Positions 18,648-28,173 of a stretch of DNA of 64,000 nt are shown in pieces (position 1 is the first letter of the stretch; every line of letters begins with the position of its first letter). Made by a program: the position numbers and the translations under genes. This stretch comes from Flavobacterium frigoris PS1 (GTDB taxonomy: Bacteria > Bacteroidota > Bacteroidia > Flavobacteriales > Flavobacteriaceae): positions 1 through 64,000 of the forward strand of contig NZ_AHKF01000010.1 of assembly GCF_000252125.1 (NCBI RefSeq). Direction: 5' to 3'. Below the pieces are notes generated by a model. It saw only the letters and a program-made list of their open reading frames with translations, ran no database searches and was not told where the DNA came from.

Positions 18648-18950
18648 TTGCTTGAATTTTATAGATTTAGATCACCAAAGTACAATTATTTTTAATATTA
18701 ATAAAAAAACGTTAAAAATAATTCCTTATTGTTAACGTATTAGCGACATTTTAACACAATAACAGTAATATGATTTTTATATTTATCTCTGTGAATCTGT
18801 TAAAATGATGTAATATACTATGCATACATACTAAATTTACGGAATATTTATGTTTATCATAAAAATGATCCTTTTTGCATAATTTTATGCAAAAAAAAAA
18901 GCAAGATCAAAAATCTTGCTTTTTTTATTAAATATTATAAAAATTGTAAT
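18648..18950. other. Intergenic region with two adjacent hairpins
   Basis: No gene is seen. A 10-bp inverted repeat TTTTTGCATA / TATGCAAAAA (18872-18881 and 18886-18895) sits directly beside the glmS terminator. The upstream 200 bases hold the receptor's leader and promoter; its -7 box (TACTTTGG on the minus strand near 18680) matches the consensus only partly. Confidence 0.5.
18901..18926 (-). terminator. glmS terminator
   Basis: Stem GCAAGAT (18901-18907) and ATCTTGC (18913-18919) with loop CAAAA is flanked by an A10 run on the left, which reads as a T-run on the minus strand, and by T7 on the right. It ends the glmS unit. Confidence 0.85.
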
Positions 18951-20798
18951 TTACTCCACCGTAACCGATTTTGCCAAATTTCTGGGTTGATCTACATTAC
19001 AACCTCTCAAAACAGCAATATGGTATGATAAAAGCTGCAACGGTATTGTGGTAATTAATGGTGATAAAGCATCAGAAGTTTCGGGAATCTCAATAACATA
19101 ATCAGCCAATTCGCGCACTTGTGTATCGCCCTTCGTAACTACTGCTATGATTCTTCCACTTCTTGATTTAATCTCTTGAATATTACTCACTATCTTGTCG
19201 TAATGACCTTGTTTAGGAGCAATAACGACAACAGGCATTTGCTCATCTATTAAAGCGATTGGCCCGTGTTTCATTTCAGCTGCAGGATACCCTTCAGCAT
19301 GAATATAAGATATTTCTTTTAATTTTAAAGCCCCTTCAAGTGCTACCGGAAAATTATAACCCCTTCCTAAATACAAACAATTAGGTGCATCTATAAATGT
19401 CTTAGCAATTTCTTTTGCCTTATCATTAGTCTCCAAAGCTTCTCTAACTTTCTCCGGAATTAATTCTAATTCCTGCAAATACATATGAAAATCCGAATGC
19501 GACAGTGTTCCTTTGGCTTTAGCCAAACGAAGTGCAATCATCGTTAACACAGTGATTTGCGTAGTAAATGCTTTAGTTGAAGCAACACCAATTTCTGGAC
19601 CTGCATGTGTATAAGCACCTGCATGCGTTTCTCTTGAAATAGAAGAACCCACAACATTACAAACACCAAACACAAAAGCACCTTGCTCTTTAGCCAATTT
19701 AATTGCCGCCATTGTATCGGCCGTTTCGCCAGATTGCGATATAGCAATAACTACATCCTTACTGTTGATTATTGGATTTCTATATCTAAATTCAGATGCA
19801 TATTCTACTTCAACAGAAATCCTTGCAAATTCCTCGAAAATATATTCAGCAACTAAACCTGCATGCCATGAAGTACCACAAGCAACTATGATAATCCTGT
19901 CTGCATTTAAGAATTTTTCTAAATTATCTTCAACTCCAGCCATTTGAATAAGACCCTCGTTTGCGTGCAACCTTCCTCTGTAAGTATCTTTAATAACACT
20001 TGGCTGCTCATAAATCTCTTTTAACATAAAATGATCGTAACCCCCTTTTTCAATTTGCTCCAAATTCATCTGAAGTTCCTGAATAATTGGATTAACTAAA
20101 GAATCATCTTTAATCTTACGAACTTTCATTTGTTTATGCAATCTAATATTTGCCATTTCACCATCTTCCAGATAAATAGCATTAGATGTATATTCTATAA
20201 AAGGCGAAGCATCTGAGGCAATAAAAAATTCCCCTTCACCAACACCAATTGCAAGCGGACTTCCTAAACGAGCCGCTACAATTTCATCTGGATTTTTCTT
20301 GTCAAAAACAGCAATTGCATAAGCCCCTACTACTTGGTTAAGTGCAATTTGAACTGCCTTACCCAATTTCGTTTTTTCCTTTTTTTGCACTTCCTCAATA
20401 AGGTTCACAAGCACCTCAGTGTCCGTATCTGAATGAAATACATAACCTCTTTTAATCAATTCTACTTTTAAGGGAGCATAATTCTCAATGATACCATTAT
20501 GAATTATCACTAAATCACCTGAATTAGAAACGTGAGGATGCGAGTTGACATCATTAGGAACACCATGTGTTGCCCAACGCGTATGACCAATTCCTATAGT
20601 ACCGTTCGTAGTAATTTCCTTAGAAGCTCTTTCTTCAAGGTCAGCAACTTTACCCTTTGTCTTACTAAGTTTTATAGATTCACCATCATAAATCATTACT
20701 CCGGCACTATCATAACCTCTATATTCAAGTCTTTTCAATCCCTTTATAACAATAGGATAAGCCTCTCTATAACCTATATATCCAACAATTCCACACAT
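18951..20798 (-). CDS. glmS: Glutamine-fructose-6-phosphate aminotransferase (isomerizing)
   Basis: This 615-residue enzyme starts MCGIVGYIG, so Cys2 becomes the N-terminal nucleophile of the glutaminase domain (about 1-225; also RYDSAG-type EYRGYDSAG and GHTRWATHG). Two SIS sugar-isomerase domains follow (about 290-430 and 460-600; SQSGETADT, LGRGYNFPVALEGALKLKE), ending in LAKSVTVE. It makes glucosamine-6-phosphate, the first step to UDP-GlcNAc for peptidoglycan and LPS. It lies 9 bp after the DUF4270 gene on the same strand, in a three-gene unit. Confidence 0.98.
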   Translation of the reverse strand: MCGIVGYIGYREAYPIVIKGLKRLEYRGYDSAGVMIYDGESIKLSKTKGKVADLEERASKEITTNGTIGIGHTRWATHGVPNDVNSHPHVSNSGDLVIIHNGIIENYAPLKVELIKRGYVFHSDTDTEVLVNLIEEVQKKEKTKLGKAVQIALNQVVGAYAIAVFDKKNPDEIVAARLGSPLAIGVGEGEFFIASDASPFIEYTSNAIYLEDGEMANIRLHKQMKVRKIKDDSLVNPIIQELQMNLEQIEKGGYDHFMLKEIYEQPSVIKDTYRGRLHANEGLIQMAGVEDNLEKFLNADRIIIVACGTSWHAGLVAEYIFEEFARISVEVEYASEFRYRNPIINSKDVVIAISQSGETADTMAAIKLAKEQGAFVFGVCNVVGSSISRETHAGAYTHAGPEIGVASTKAFTTQITVLTMIALRLAKAKGTLSHSDFHMYLQELELIPEKVREALETNDKAKEIAKTFIDAPNCLYLGRGYNFPVALEGALKLKEISYIHAEGYPAAEMKHGPIALIDEQMPVVVIAPKQGHYDKIVSNIQEIKSRSGRIIAVVTKGDTQVRELADYVIEIPETSDALSPLITTIPLQLLSYHIAVLRGCNVDQPRNLAKSVTVE

Positions 20799-20807
20799 AT
20801 TTTTATA

Positions 20808-22394
20808 TTAATTAGGTTTAGTGTAATAAATTTCCAATTTCAATCTTTTATCTGCCGGGACAGTAGATTTACCCCCGTAAAGAACTGTTCCTAAAGGATT
20901 CATAACTGAAGCCCTTGGAGCTTGAGATATTGATGAAGTCGCTGTTCTCAACTTATTTGACGCTGTCACATTTATATCTTCCGTAACAACAACGCCTAAC
21001 TTAACATTAGTTGAATCAGCATTTTTTATAAGATTTCTTATCTGATTTGTTATTCTTATCTTATAAAAACCATCAGCAGTATTTTCTTTATTTAAAATAC
21101 CACCATATACTATTTTACCGTTTTTAGCATCCGTACCTGCCGTAGCATCTACCGCATAGTCAAAAACTGCTCTACTATTATTTAAGTCATATAAGTAAAT
21201 CCGTTTTGGTTCATACGCACTTCCCATTGCACTTGCATCAACATGAAAAACAAGATTAGCTTCGTTAATTAACCATCCATTATTTCTAATAGTTTCCAAC
21301 TCGTCAGCAACACCATTATTATCAGTATCTGGTCCAAACAACTCTAGAATCGACATCGAACCTTCTCCTCCTTTTAAATACAACCTTTCATCTCCAAGAG
21401 CCTTGTTAATATTTCCTGAATTGGTTCCATTTGCATATGAAGTATTGGTATTGCTTTGTCCTAACAAACTAACCGTATTCCCAGTCAGATTAAGGACTAT
21501 CGATTTATCCACTCTAGTCTTATCAGCATCTGAAGTATCTTCTTTGTACTTTATGGTAACCTTTCCCTTCTTGAAATCTAATTGTGCCAACGCACCTGCA
21601 GTAGTCCCTGACTTTTCTACTTTAAAATACAATCCTCTAAAATATTCTCTAAAAATATCATTTGAAGACAATTTCCCTGCTGCAGATCCACCAATAATTT
21701 TGTTTTTGAAAAAACTTGAGTTAAGAGCCAATCGCATCCCAGGAGCTGTTCTGGTAACTACATCCTTACCATCCGTCGTAGTAGTTTCTTTATACTCAGC
21801 AGCGTCAAAGAAAAATGAATCGTTTTGAGAAACAATACCGCTATCATTCAATCGCCCTCCTATTTTAGCACCATCAAAATCTGCATTTTGATCTGTAAAA
21901 TATTTTTGTGCTTCCTGAAAACCACCAACAGGATCTAAATCTCTCATGAAATAACCAGATTCATATACGCTCAACTTAATTTTAGCATCAGTGGCACCAT
22001 ATATAGAATCTAATTCATATACATGATCCCCATTTGTATCAGTAGATACTAATGTGCTAAAATAAGGAATCGTTAAAGTTACACTTTCAATTACAGGGTT
22101 ATTGCCTATTACAGGACTTGTAGACTCTAACGTCAATTGAGTTGCGAAATTTGAAGTTGTTGTTCCAAATGCCGGATTCTCAAGAATCCCTAAAGAATTT
22201 GTAGCTAAGTTATTAGATTGTATTGGTCCAATTTTTTGATTATAAGCTACCACACTTGAAGTATATTTAGCAAAGTCAAAATGATTATCCCCAATCAAAC
22301 CATCTCCAATTGAGTTATAATCTTTATCACAGGAATATAAAAAAACAACACAAGCAACTATTAGAATTTTCTTAAAAAAAGAATTATTGTACAT
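20808..22394 (-). CDS. DUF4270 domain lipoprotein
   Basis: This 528-residue lipoprotein (LIVACVVFLYSC, Cys22) has the DUF4270 opening pattern YNSIGDGLIGD and a beta-rich body. The family is common in Bacteroidota and its biochemical role is unknown; it is expected at the outer membrane. It sits between the GT5-like gene (21 bp away) and glmS (9 bp away), so the three are probably cotranscribed. The arrangement next to panC is one I associate with Flavobacteriia. Confidence 0.88.
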   Translation of the reverse strand: MYNNSFFKKILIVACVVFLYSCDKDYNSIGDGLIGDNHFDFAKYTSSVVAYNQKIGPIQSNNLATNSLGILENPAFGTTTSNFATQLTLESTSPVIGNNPVIESVTLTIPYFSTLVSTDTNGDHVYELDSIYGATDAKIKLSVYESGYFMRDLDPVGGFQEAQKYFTDQNADFDGAKIGGRLNDSGIVSQNDSFFFDAAEYKETTTTDGKDVVTRTAPGMRLALNSSFFKNKIIGGSAAGKLSSNDIFREYFRGLYFKVEKSGTTAGALAQLDFKKGKVTIKYKEDTSDADKTRVDKSIVLNLTGNTVSLLGQSNTNTSYANGTNSGNINKALGDERLYLKGGEGSMSILELFGPDTDNNGVADELETIRNNGWLINEANLVFHVDASAMGSAYEPKRIYLYDLNNSRAVFDYAVDATAGTDAKNGKIVYGGILNKENTADGFYKIRITNQIRNLIKNADSTNVKLGVVVTEDINVTASNKLRTATSSISQAPRASVMNPLGTVLYGGKSTVPADKRLKLEIYYTKPN

Positions 22395-22415
22395 ATTAGA
22401 TAATAAAAGTTTAAA

Positions 22416-23222
22416 TTACAGAACCTCGTTAGTATAAAAATTGCTGTATGCTTCCGCAAATGCATCTTTAGGGATGAAAGGTAAAAAAGGTTTTCCTGAA
22501 GATTCTATAAATTTTGTTAAACTTGGAGACAAGCTGTCCGAAGCAATAATAACTGCATCAGAATGCTCAATAGACGTTTTTATAATACTTTCATAATCAG
22601 GTGTTTTTAAGTCAGAAATCGCTTCCGAAGGAATCCCGTCTAGTATCACTTTATTAATCATTTCAGGATCCAAAGCTCCTTCAAAGGACTGACTGTATAC
22701 CGATGTAACAATCTTAGTGTCTGAAAACAAGGCTTCGTTTTTATAATAGTGTTTCATATAAATAGGCAGCATTGCTGCCATCCAACCATGAACATGTATG
22801 ATATCTGGAACCCAATTCAATTTCTTAACGGTTTCAACAACTCCCTTCGCAAAGAAAATGGCACGCTCGTCATTATCAGGATACATCACCCCTTCTTCAT
22901 CTGCAAATGTTGCCTTCCTTTTGAAATACTCATCGTTATCAATAAAGTAAACTTGAATTCTTTCTTTAGGAATGGACGCCACTTTTATTATCAACGGCAT
23001 ATCTAAGTCATTTACTACCAAATTCATCCCTGAAAGTCTAATCACTTCATGTAATTGGTGTCTTCTCTCATTTATATTTCCATATCTAGGCATAAAAATT
23101 CTGATCTGTCCTCCTTGATCATTAACCATCTTCGGCACATCGTAAGACATTAAAGAAACCTCGTTTTCAGCTAAATAGGGCACCACTTCAGATGATACGT
23201 ATAATATCCTCTTATCTTTCAT
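22416..23222 (-). CDS. Half-size glycogen/starch synthase-like protein (GT5 N-terminal domain only)
   Basis: These 268 residues match only the N-terminal Rossmann domain of GT5 synthases: ILYVSSEVVPY at the start, MPRYGNINERRHQLHEV, and PDIIHVHGWMAAMLPIY. The family's ADP-glucose-binding KTGGL motif, expected right after SEVVPY, is replaced by AENEVSLMS. The whole C-terminal nucleotide-sugar domain of an approximately 480-residue synthase is missing. The reading frame is intact and ends cleanly before the DUF4270 gene, so this is not a recent truncation. It is often labelled glycogen synthase, but catalysis looks unlikely; a regulatory or binding role linked to glmS and the envelope is an inference. 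Confidence 0.82.
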   Translation of the reverse strand: MKDKRILYVSSEVVPYLAENEVSLMSYDVPKMVNDQGGQIRIFMPRYGNINERRHQLHEVIRLSGMNLVVNDLDMPLIIKVASIPKERIQVYFIDNDEYFKRKATFADEEGVMYPDNDERAIFFAKGVVETVKKLNWVPDIIHVHGWMAAMLPIYMKHYYKNEALFSDTKIVTSVYSQSFEGALDPEMINKVILDGIPSEAISDLKTPDYESIIKTSIEHSDAVIIASDSLSPSLTKFIESSGKPFLPFIPKDAFAEAYSNFYTNEVL

Positions 23223-23260
23223 ATTGTAATTTACTTAATTTATTGGTAATAAAAACCATG

Positions 23261-23268
23261 CAAAATTA
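23261..23268 (-). promoter_or_regulatory. Candidate -7 box for the GT5-like / DUF4270 / glmS unit
   Basis: TAATTTTG on the minus strand matches TAnnTTTG, 38 bp upstream of the GT5-like start codon. No TTG is seen at -33. Confidence 0.55.
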
Positions 23269-23299
23269 CAAAAATTTATGCAGTTATTAACTAATATAT

Positions 23300-23307
23300 T
23301 ATGTTTG
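23300..23307 (+). promoter_or_regulatory. Candidate -7 box of panC
   Basis: TATGTTTG is a full TAnnTTTG match 23 bp before the ATG at 23331. An upstream in-frame ATG (23301) lies inside this box, which argues against its use as a start codon. Confidence 0.6.
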
Positions 23308-23330
23308 CACTTAATTTTAATAAAACGACC

Positions 23331-24179
23331 ATGCATATTTTTAATGGAAAAGAAGCTTTGATGGACTATTTGAAATCTATTAAGACTCCTCATTCCACTA
23401 TTGGTTTCGTCCCCACTATGGGTGCATTACATCAAGGACACTTGTCATTGATGCAACAATCATTGGATGAGAACGAAAATACGGTGGTTAGCATTTTTGT
23501 AAACCCAACTCAATTCAACAACCCTGACGACTTATCAAAATACCCACGAACAATGGAAGCTGATATTGCCAAAATATCAGGTTTAAGTTCTGAAATTATT
23601 TTGTATGCTCCATCTACTGAAGATGTATATGAAGGAAAAATCTTGTCACAGGAATTTAATTTCGACGGATTGGAAAATCAAATGGAAGGAAAATTCAGAC
23701 CTGGCCATTTTAACGGCGTTGGAACTATTGTAAAAAGGTTGTTTGAAATTGTAAGTCCAACTAATGCCTATTTTGGAGAGAAAGATTTCCAACAACTGCA
23801 AATAGTAAAAAAGATGGTCGAAAAAAACAACATAGCTGTTAACGTTGTTGGATGTCCCATTTTTAGAGAATCTAGCGGCCTTGCAATGAGTTCGAGAAAT
23901 GAACGACTTTCAAAGCAGCAAAGAACTGAAAGCGCCCTAATATACCAAATCTTAAATGACGCTAAAGAAAAGTTCAAAAATAATAGTGCCAAATCTGTAA
24001 CAGAATGGGTCGAAAAACTATTCAAGAAAAACGCATCCTTTGAATTAGAATACTTTCAAATCGCTGACGAAACAGCATTATTGCCTTGCGAAAGAAAAAA
24101 TAAAACCAAAAATTATCGTGCATTTATAGCAGTTAATATCAATAATATTAGATTGATTGACACCATTTCATTAAATTAA
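23331..24179 (+). CDS. panC: Pantothenate synthetase
   Basis: This is a 282-residue enzyme. The ATP-binding HIGH-like motif is in [13 protein letters not shown], the pantoate site in FVNPTQFN and [15 protein letters not shown], and the KMSKS-like loop is MSSRNERLS. It joins pantoate and beta-alanine, using ATP, to make pantothenate for CoA. I chose the ATG at 23331 because the family starts MHIF...; the ATG ten codons earlier overlaps the promoter box. panD, which supplies beta-alanine, follows after 14 bp. Confidence 0.96.
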   Translation: MHIFNGKEALMDYLKSIKTPHSTIGFVPTMGALHQGHLSLMQQSLDENENTVVSIFVNPTQFNNPDDLSKYPRTMEADIAKISGLSSEIILYAPSTEDVYEGKILSQEFNFDGLENQMEGKFRPGHFNGVGTIVKRLFEIVSPTNAYFGEKDFQQLQIVKKMVEKNNIAVNVVGCPIFRESSGLAMSSRNERLSKQQRTESALIYQILNDAKEKFKNNSAKSVTEWVEKLFKKNASFELEYFQIADETALLPCERKNKTKNYRAFIAVNINNIRLIDTISLN

Positions 24180-24193
24180 TTTACTTTTGTAGC

Positions 24194-24544
24194 ATGCAAA
24201 TTCAAGTACTAAAATCAAAAATCCATCGGGTAAAAGTTACTGGAGCCGACTTAAATTATATCGGTAGTATTACCATAGACGAAACACTATTAGAAGCTTC
24301 AAATATCATTGAAGGAGAGAAAGTTTCAATCGTCAACATCAACAATGGCGAACGCTTTGAAACTTATGCCATAAAGGGAGAGAGAAATTCAGGCGAAATA
24401 ACACTTAATGGACCCGCCGCTAGAAGAGTACAGAAAGATGATATTATTATTATTATTTCATATGCCACTTTAGAATTTGAAGAAGCTAAATCTTTCAAGC
24501 CGTGGATTATTTTTCCAAACGAGAAAGACAATTCCTTAACATAA
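24194..24544 (+). CDS. panD: Aspartate 1-decarboxylase precursor
   Basis: This 116-residue protein begins [12 protein letters not shown] with the conserved Lys9 and has the self-cleavage site YIGSITID, where Ser25 becomes the pyruvoyl cofactor. [12 protein letters not shown] follows. It makes beta-alanine from aspartate for the PanC reaction encoded directly upstream. The length is slightly below the family's usual 125 or so residues. A strong terminator ends the two-gene unit. Confidence 0.96.
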   Translation: MQIQVLKSKIHRVKVTGADLNYIGSITIDETLLEASNIIEGEKVSIVNINNGERFETYAIKGERNSGEITLNGPAARRVQKDDIIIIISYATLEFEEAKSFKPWIIFPNEKDNSLT

Positions 24545-24590
24545 TTATAATTAGTTCGAAAATAAATGTAATTTTAATATTACAATCTAA

Positions 24591-24624
24591 AAGACAATAG
24601 CCATCATACCTATTGTCTTTTTTT
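24591..24624 (+). terminator. panC-panD terminator
   Basis: AAGACAATAG (24591-24600) and CTATTGTCTT (24610-24619) form a 10-bp stem with a 9-nt loop, followed by a T-run. Confidence 0.9.
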
Positions 24625-24656
24625 ATTATAATTTAAACAAAACAATAACTCTTCCT

Positions 24657-26018
24657 ATGGCCAAAGTAAAAACCACCTTTTTCTGTCAAAGTTGCGGAGC
24701 ACAATATGCAAAATGGCAAGGACAATGCAATTCTTGTAAGGAATGGAATACCATTGCAGAGGAAATAATTCAAAAAGAAGAAAAAACGGCTTGGAAAAGC
24801 GAATCTACTTCAAAGAGTAAAGCTCCAAAACCTTTAAAGATTAACGAAATAGATTCGACTCAGGAAATCCGCATGGACACTACTGATGCAGAACTTAATC
24901 GCGTACTTGGCGGCGGTATTGTTCCCGGATCCCTAACTCTTTTAGGAGGAGAACCTGGAATTGGAAAAAGCACACTCTTACTTCAAATATCCTTAAAATT
25001 ACCATATAAAACTTTATATGTTTCAGGTGAAGAAAGCCAAAAACAAATAAAAATGCGTGCCGAAAGAATCACGTCTGTTAGTGACAACTGCTATATACTT
25101 ACCGAAACAAAAACCCAAAACATATTCAAACAAATTGAAGCGATTGAACCCGAAATTGTCATCATAGACTCCATCCAAACGCTTCATACGGATTATATCG
25201 AGTCGACTGCCGGAAGTATATCCCAAATTCGAGAAACCACAGCCGAACTGATTAAATTTGCCAAAGAAACCAATATTCCTGTAATCCTTATTGGACACAT
25301 AACGAAAGACGGAAACATTGCCGGACCCAAAATCTTAGAGCACATGGTAGACACCGTGCTGCAATTTGAAGGCGACCGTAATCATGTGTATCGTATTTTG
25401 CGTTCACTTAAAAACCGTTTTGGCTCCACTGCCGAAATAGGAATTTACGAAATGCTAGGAAGCGGACTAAGGGAAGTTTCGAATCCTTCTGAGATATTGA
25501 TTTCTCATAAAGACGAGGAACTATCAGGAACCGCGATTGCTTCTACCTTAGAAGGAATGCGCCCATTGATGATTGAAATTCAATCTCTGGTGAGTACTGC
25601 CGTTTATGGAACGCCGCAACGAAGCACAACAGGTTACAACGCCAAGAGACTGAATATGATTTTAGCCGTTCTCGAAAAGAGAGCTGGTTTTAGGCTTGGC
25701 GCCAAAGATGTTTTTCTAAACATTACGGGAGGAATTTCAGTAGATGATCCCGCTATCGATTTGGCTGTAGTTGCCGCCATCTTATCGTCTAATGAAGACA
25801 TCCCAGTTAATAAGGATTTTTGCTTTGCAGGAGAAGTTGGCTTGTCAGGGGAAATCCGCCCAGTAAACCGAGTAGACCAACGCATTCAAGAAGCAGAAAA
25901 ATTAGGCTTTTCTACCATTTTTGTATCTAAATACAATAAAATCTCTCTTAAAAACACCGGTATAAAAATCCAACTAGTAGCTAAAATTGAAGATGTAGCC
26001 AGTATGTTATTCGGATAG
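24657..26018 (+). CDS. radA: DNA repair protein RadA
   Basis: This 453-residue protein has an N-terminal zinc finger (CQSCG...CNSC, about 10-27) and a RecA-like ATPase domain with Walker A GGEPGIGKST (about 100-109). The RadA-specific KNRFG motif (about 258-262) and a C-terminal Lon-protease-like domain (about 290-453) follow. It is a DnaB-like branch-migration helicase that helps process recombination intermediates. The length and domain order are normal. It lies alone between panD and an esterase gene. Confidence 0.97.
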   Translation: MAKVKTTFFCQSCGAQYAKWQGQCNSCKEWNTIAEEIIQKEEKTAWKSESTSKSKAPKPLKINEIDSTQEIRMDTTDAELNRVLGGGIVPGSLTLLGGEPGIGKSTLLLQISLKLPYKTLYVSGEESQKQIKMRAERITSVSDNCYILTETKTQNIFKQIEAIEPEIVIIDSIQTLHTDYIESTAGSISQIRETTAELIKFAKETNIPVILIGHITKDGNIAGPKILEHMVDTVLQFEGDRNHVYRILRSLKNRFGSTAEIGIYEMLGSGLREVSNPSEILISHKDEELSGTAIASTLEGMRPLMIEIQSLVSTAVYGTPQRSTTGYNAKRLNMILAVLEKRAGFRLGAKDVFLNITGGISVDDPAIDLAVVAAILSSNEDIPVNKDFCFAGEVGLSGEIRPVNRVDQRIQEAEKLGFSTIFVSKYNKISLKNTGIKIQLVAKIEDVASMLFG

Positions 26019-26115
26019 AATATTTTCGATTAAATACAGATAAGAACCACACTATTTTTTTTAGTCCCTTTCTTTAACTATTTACCTTTTTGTAAACTAA
26101 TAAATATACTAAAAT

Positions 26116-27759
26116 ATGTATCTAAAAAAAATCTATCTAGTGCTACTACTGCTGGTAATACCTATAATTGCAAAAGCACAACATGCCGAAAATCAAAACG
26201 CCTTCCCAGTGCAAATAACCACATCAAATGGGATTATTGAAGGTGAATTTGATATAAAAACAAACATTCAAAGTTTTAAAGGAATTCCATTCGCACAACC
26301 TCCAATAGGTAATTTACGTTGGAAAGAACCTCAATCCGTTATAAATTGGAATGGAATAAAACAAACTAAAAAATTTGGCCCAAGAGGAATCCAATCCAAT
26401 GTTTTTGGCGATATGGGATTTAGAAGTGATGGTATGAGCGAAGATTGCCTGTACCTTAATGTTTGGTCAACCGCCACATCATCTAGCGACAAATTACCCG
26501 TTTTGGTCTATTTTTATGGTGGAGGATTTGCCGCTGGTGACGGTTCAGAAAACAGATATGATGGAGAAAATATGGCCAAGAAAGGAATTGTAACCTTAAC
26601 TGTAAATTACCGTCTTGGCATTTGGGGCTTTTTCTCTCATCCAGAATTAACGAGAGAATCTCCCAATCATGCCTCTGGAAATTATGGCTTATTAGATCAA
26701 AATGCAGCTTTGAAATGGGTTCAAGCCAATATTGCGAAATTTGGAGGAGATCCAAAAAGAGTAACCATAGCAGGAGAATCTGCTGGATCTATTGCTGTGA
26801 GTGCACAAATGGCCTCCCCATTATCCAAAGGTCTTATTACTGGAGCAATTGGCGAAAGTGGCGGTTCAATTTATCCAACTTTAGCAGCCGTCCCTTTAGC
26901 AGAAGCTGAAAAAACGGGTCTTGAATTTGCACAAAAAATCGGTGCTTCTACTTTAAAAGACCTCCGTGCTATGTCCACTTTTGAACTATATCAAAAATCA
27001 ATTGGTACAAGTTTAGGCGTATTTAAAACAACAATAGACGGTTATTTTTTACCAAAGTTATTGCCCGAAACCTTTGAGGCCAAACAACAAGCCATGATCC
27101 CTTTATTATTAGGATGGAACTCTGAAGAAATGACCTACAAGGCATTAACGATGGGCAAAGACATCAATAACGAAACCTATATCCAGAAAGTAAAAGAACT
27201 TTATGGTGACAAGGCAGATGAAGTACTTAAATTATATCCAGCAGGTACTCTAGAAGTTACGGAACAGTCAGCAACTGATTTGGCTGGTGATCGTTTTATC
27301 GCTTACAGCAGTTGGAAATGGTTTGATTTACATCGAAAAAATAGCACACAACCTATCTATCGTTACTATTACTCCCACCCAAGACCAGAAATGCGAGACA
27401 ATAGTCTGGAGGCAGGTCTTGCAGGTGGTGTGATTAAGAAAAATTCAAATACACCAAAGGCACCAATCTCAAAAGGCGCTGTTCACTCGGCTGAAATTGA
27501 ATATGCTATGGGAAACTTAGCTAGTAACAAAGATTATGCTTGGTCAGAAGATGATTTTAAAGTTTCAGAAACCATGATGAATTACTTTGCCAACTTTATA
27601 AAAACCGGCAATCCTAATGGCGATGGACTTCCTGTATGGCCTAAAGCAAAAAATGAAGAAAAACCCGAAATCATGGTTATTGATGTTAATTCAAAATCAA
27701 AAAAGGCAGAAAATGATGCCCGATATTTATTTCTAGATAAAGAATATTCAAAAAAATAA
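26116..27759 (+). CDS. Carboxylesterase type B (secreted)
   Basis: This 547-residue alpha/beta hydrolase has a signal peptide (1-21, ending AKAQ). It carries FKGIPFAQPPIGNLRW, the oxyanion motif YGGGFAAGD, the nucleophile elbow GESAGS (Ser222), NSEEM with the likely triad acid, and GAVHSAEIEYAMG with the triad His. It would hydrolyse carboxylic esters in the periplasm or outside; the substrate cannot be read from sequence. The family is shared with para-nitrobenzyl esterases and cholinesterases. It is monocistronic, with its own terminator. Confidence 0.92.
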   Translation: MYLKKIYLVLLLLVIPIIAKAQHAENQNAFPVQITTSNGIIEGEFDIKTNIQSFKGIPFAQPPIGNLRWKEPQSVINWNGIKQTKKFGPRGIQSNVFGDMGFRSDGMSEDCLYLNVWSTATSSSDKLPVLVYFYGGGFAAGDGSENRYDGENMAKKGIVTLTVNYRLGIWGFFSHPELTRESPNHASGNYGLLDQNAALKWVQANIAKFGGDPKRVTIAGESAGSIAVSAQMASPLSKGLITGAIGESGGSIYPTLAAVPLAEAEKTGLEFAQKIGASTLKDLRAMSTFELYQKSIGTSLGVFKTTIDGYFLPKLLPETFEAKQQAMIPLLLGWNSEEMTYKALTMGKDINNETYIQKVKELYGDKADEVLKLYPAGTLEVTEQSATDLAGDRFIAYSSWKWFDLHRKNSTQPIYRYYYSHPRPEMRDNSLEAGLAGGVIKKNSNTPKAPISKGAVHSAEIEYAMGNLASNKDYAWSEDDFKVSETMMNYFANFIKTGNPNGDGLPVWPKAKNEEKPEIMVIDVNSKSKKAENDARYLFLDKEYSKK

Positions 27760-28173
27760 GGTTAAGGTTCAGTAAAAAAGAGGATGTCAATAAAAAGGCA
27801 TCCTCTTTTTTTATGACTACTTGGATTTAGCGCAATCAACGAAATAGAAATTAAAAATCTTGATTTACAACTATTTAACTATAATTTATATTTTTATTAC
27901 CATTGTTTTTTTGTAAATTTATAATCCTGAAAACTCTTCTCTAAGAGTTTAAACATGTAACCATCATTTTAAAAAAAGGGGTCTTTTCTACGTACAACTT
28001 GATAAAATATACTATTGTATTACCTCAACAGATATGGATGTTCAAAAAAAGAGATAAATCACTTAAAAACGCATCTTCCAGAAAGATTAAATTCCTTTAA
28101 AAAAAACAATTTATAAATTCGGATCTTATTCGGGCACCAAAATTGAAATAAAATAATTTAAAAATAATAAAAG
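27760..28173. other. Intergenic region between esterase and release-factor-like gene
   Basis: These 414 bases hold the esterase terminator and a small hairpin AAACTCTT/AAGAGTTT (27931-27938 and 27943-27950, loop CTCT) of unknown role. They also contain AT-rich sequence, presumably with the promoter of the next gene. I see no coding frame. Confidence 0.5.
27778..27812 (+). terminator. Esterase terminator
   Basis: AAGAGGATG (27778-27786) and CATCCTCTT (27799-27807) form a 9-bp stem with a 12-nt loop, followed by T6. Its A-rich left flank could also serve the minus strand. Confidence 0.88.

Noticed and set aside
20532..20894. Plus-strand open frame opposite glmS and the DUF4270 gene
   Set aside because: It spans two clear minus-strand genes and has no recognisable protein features.
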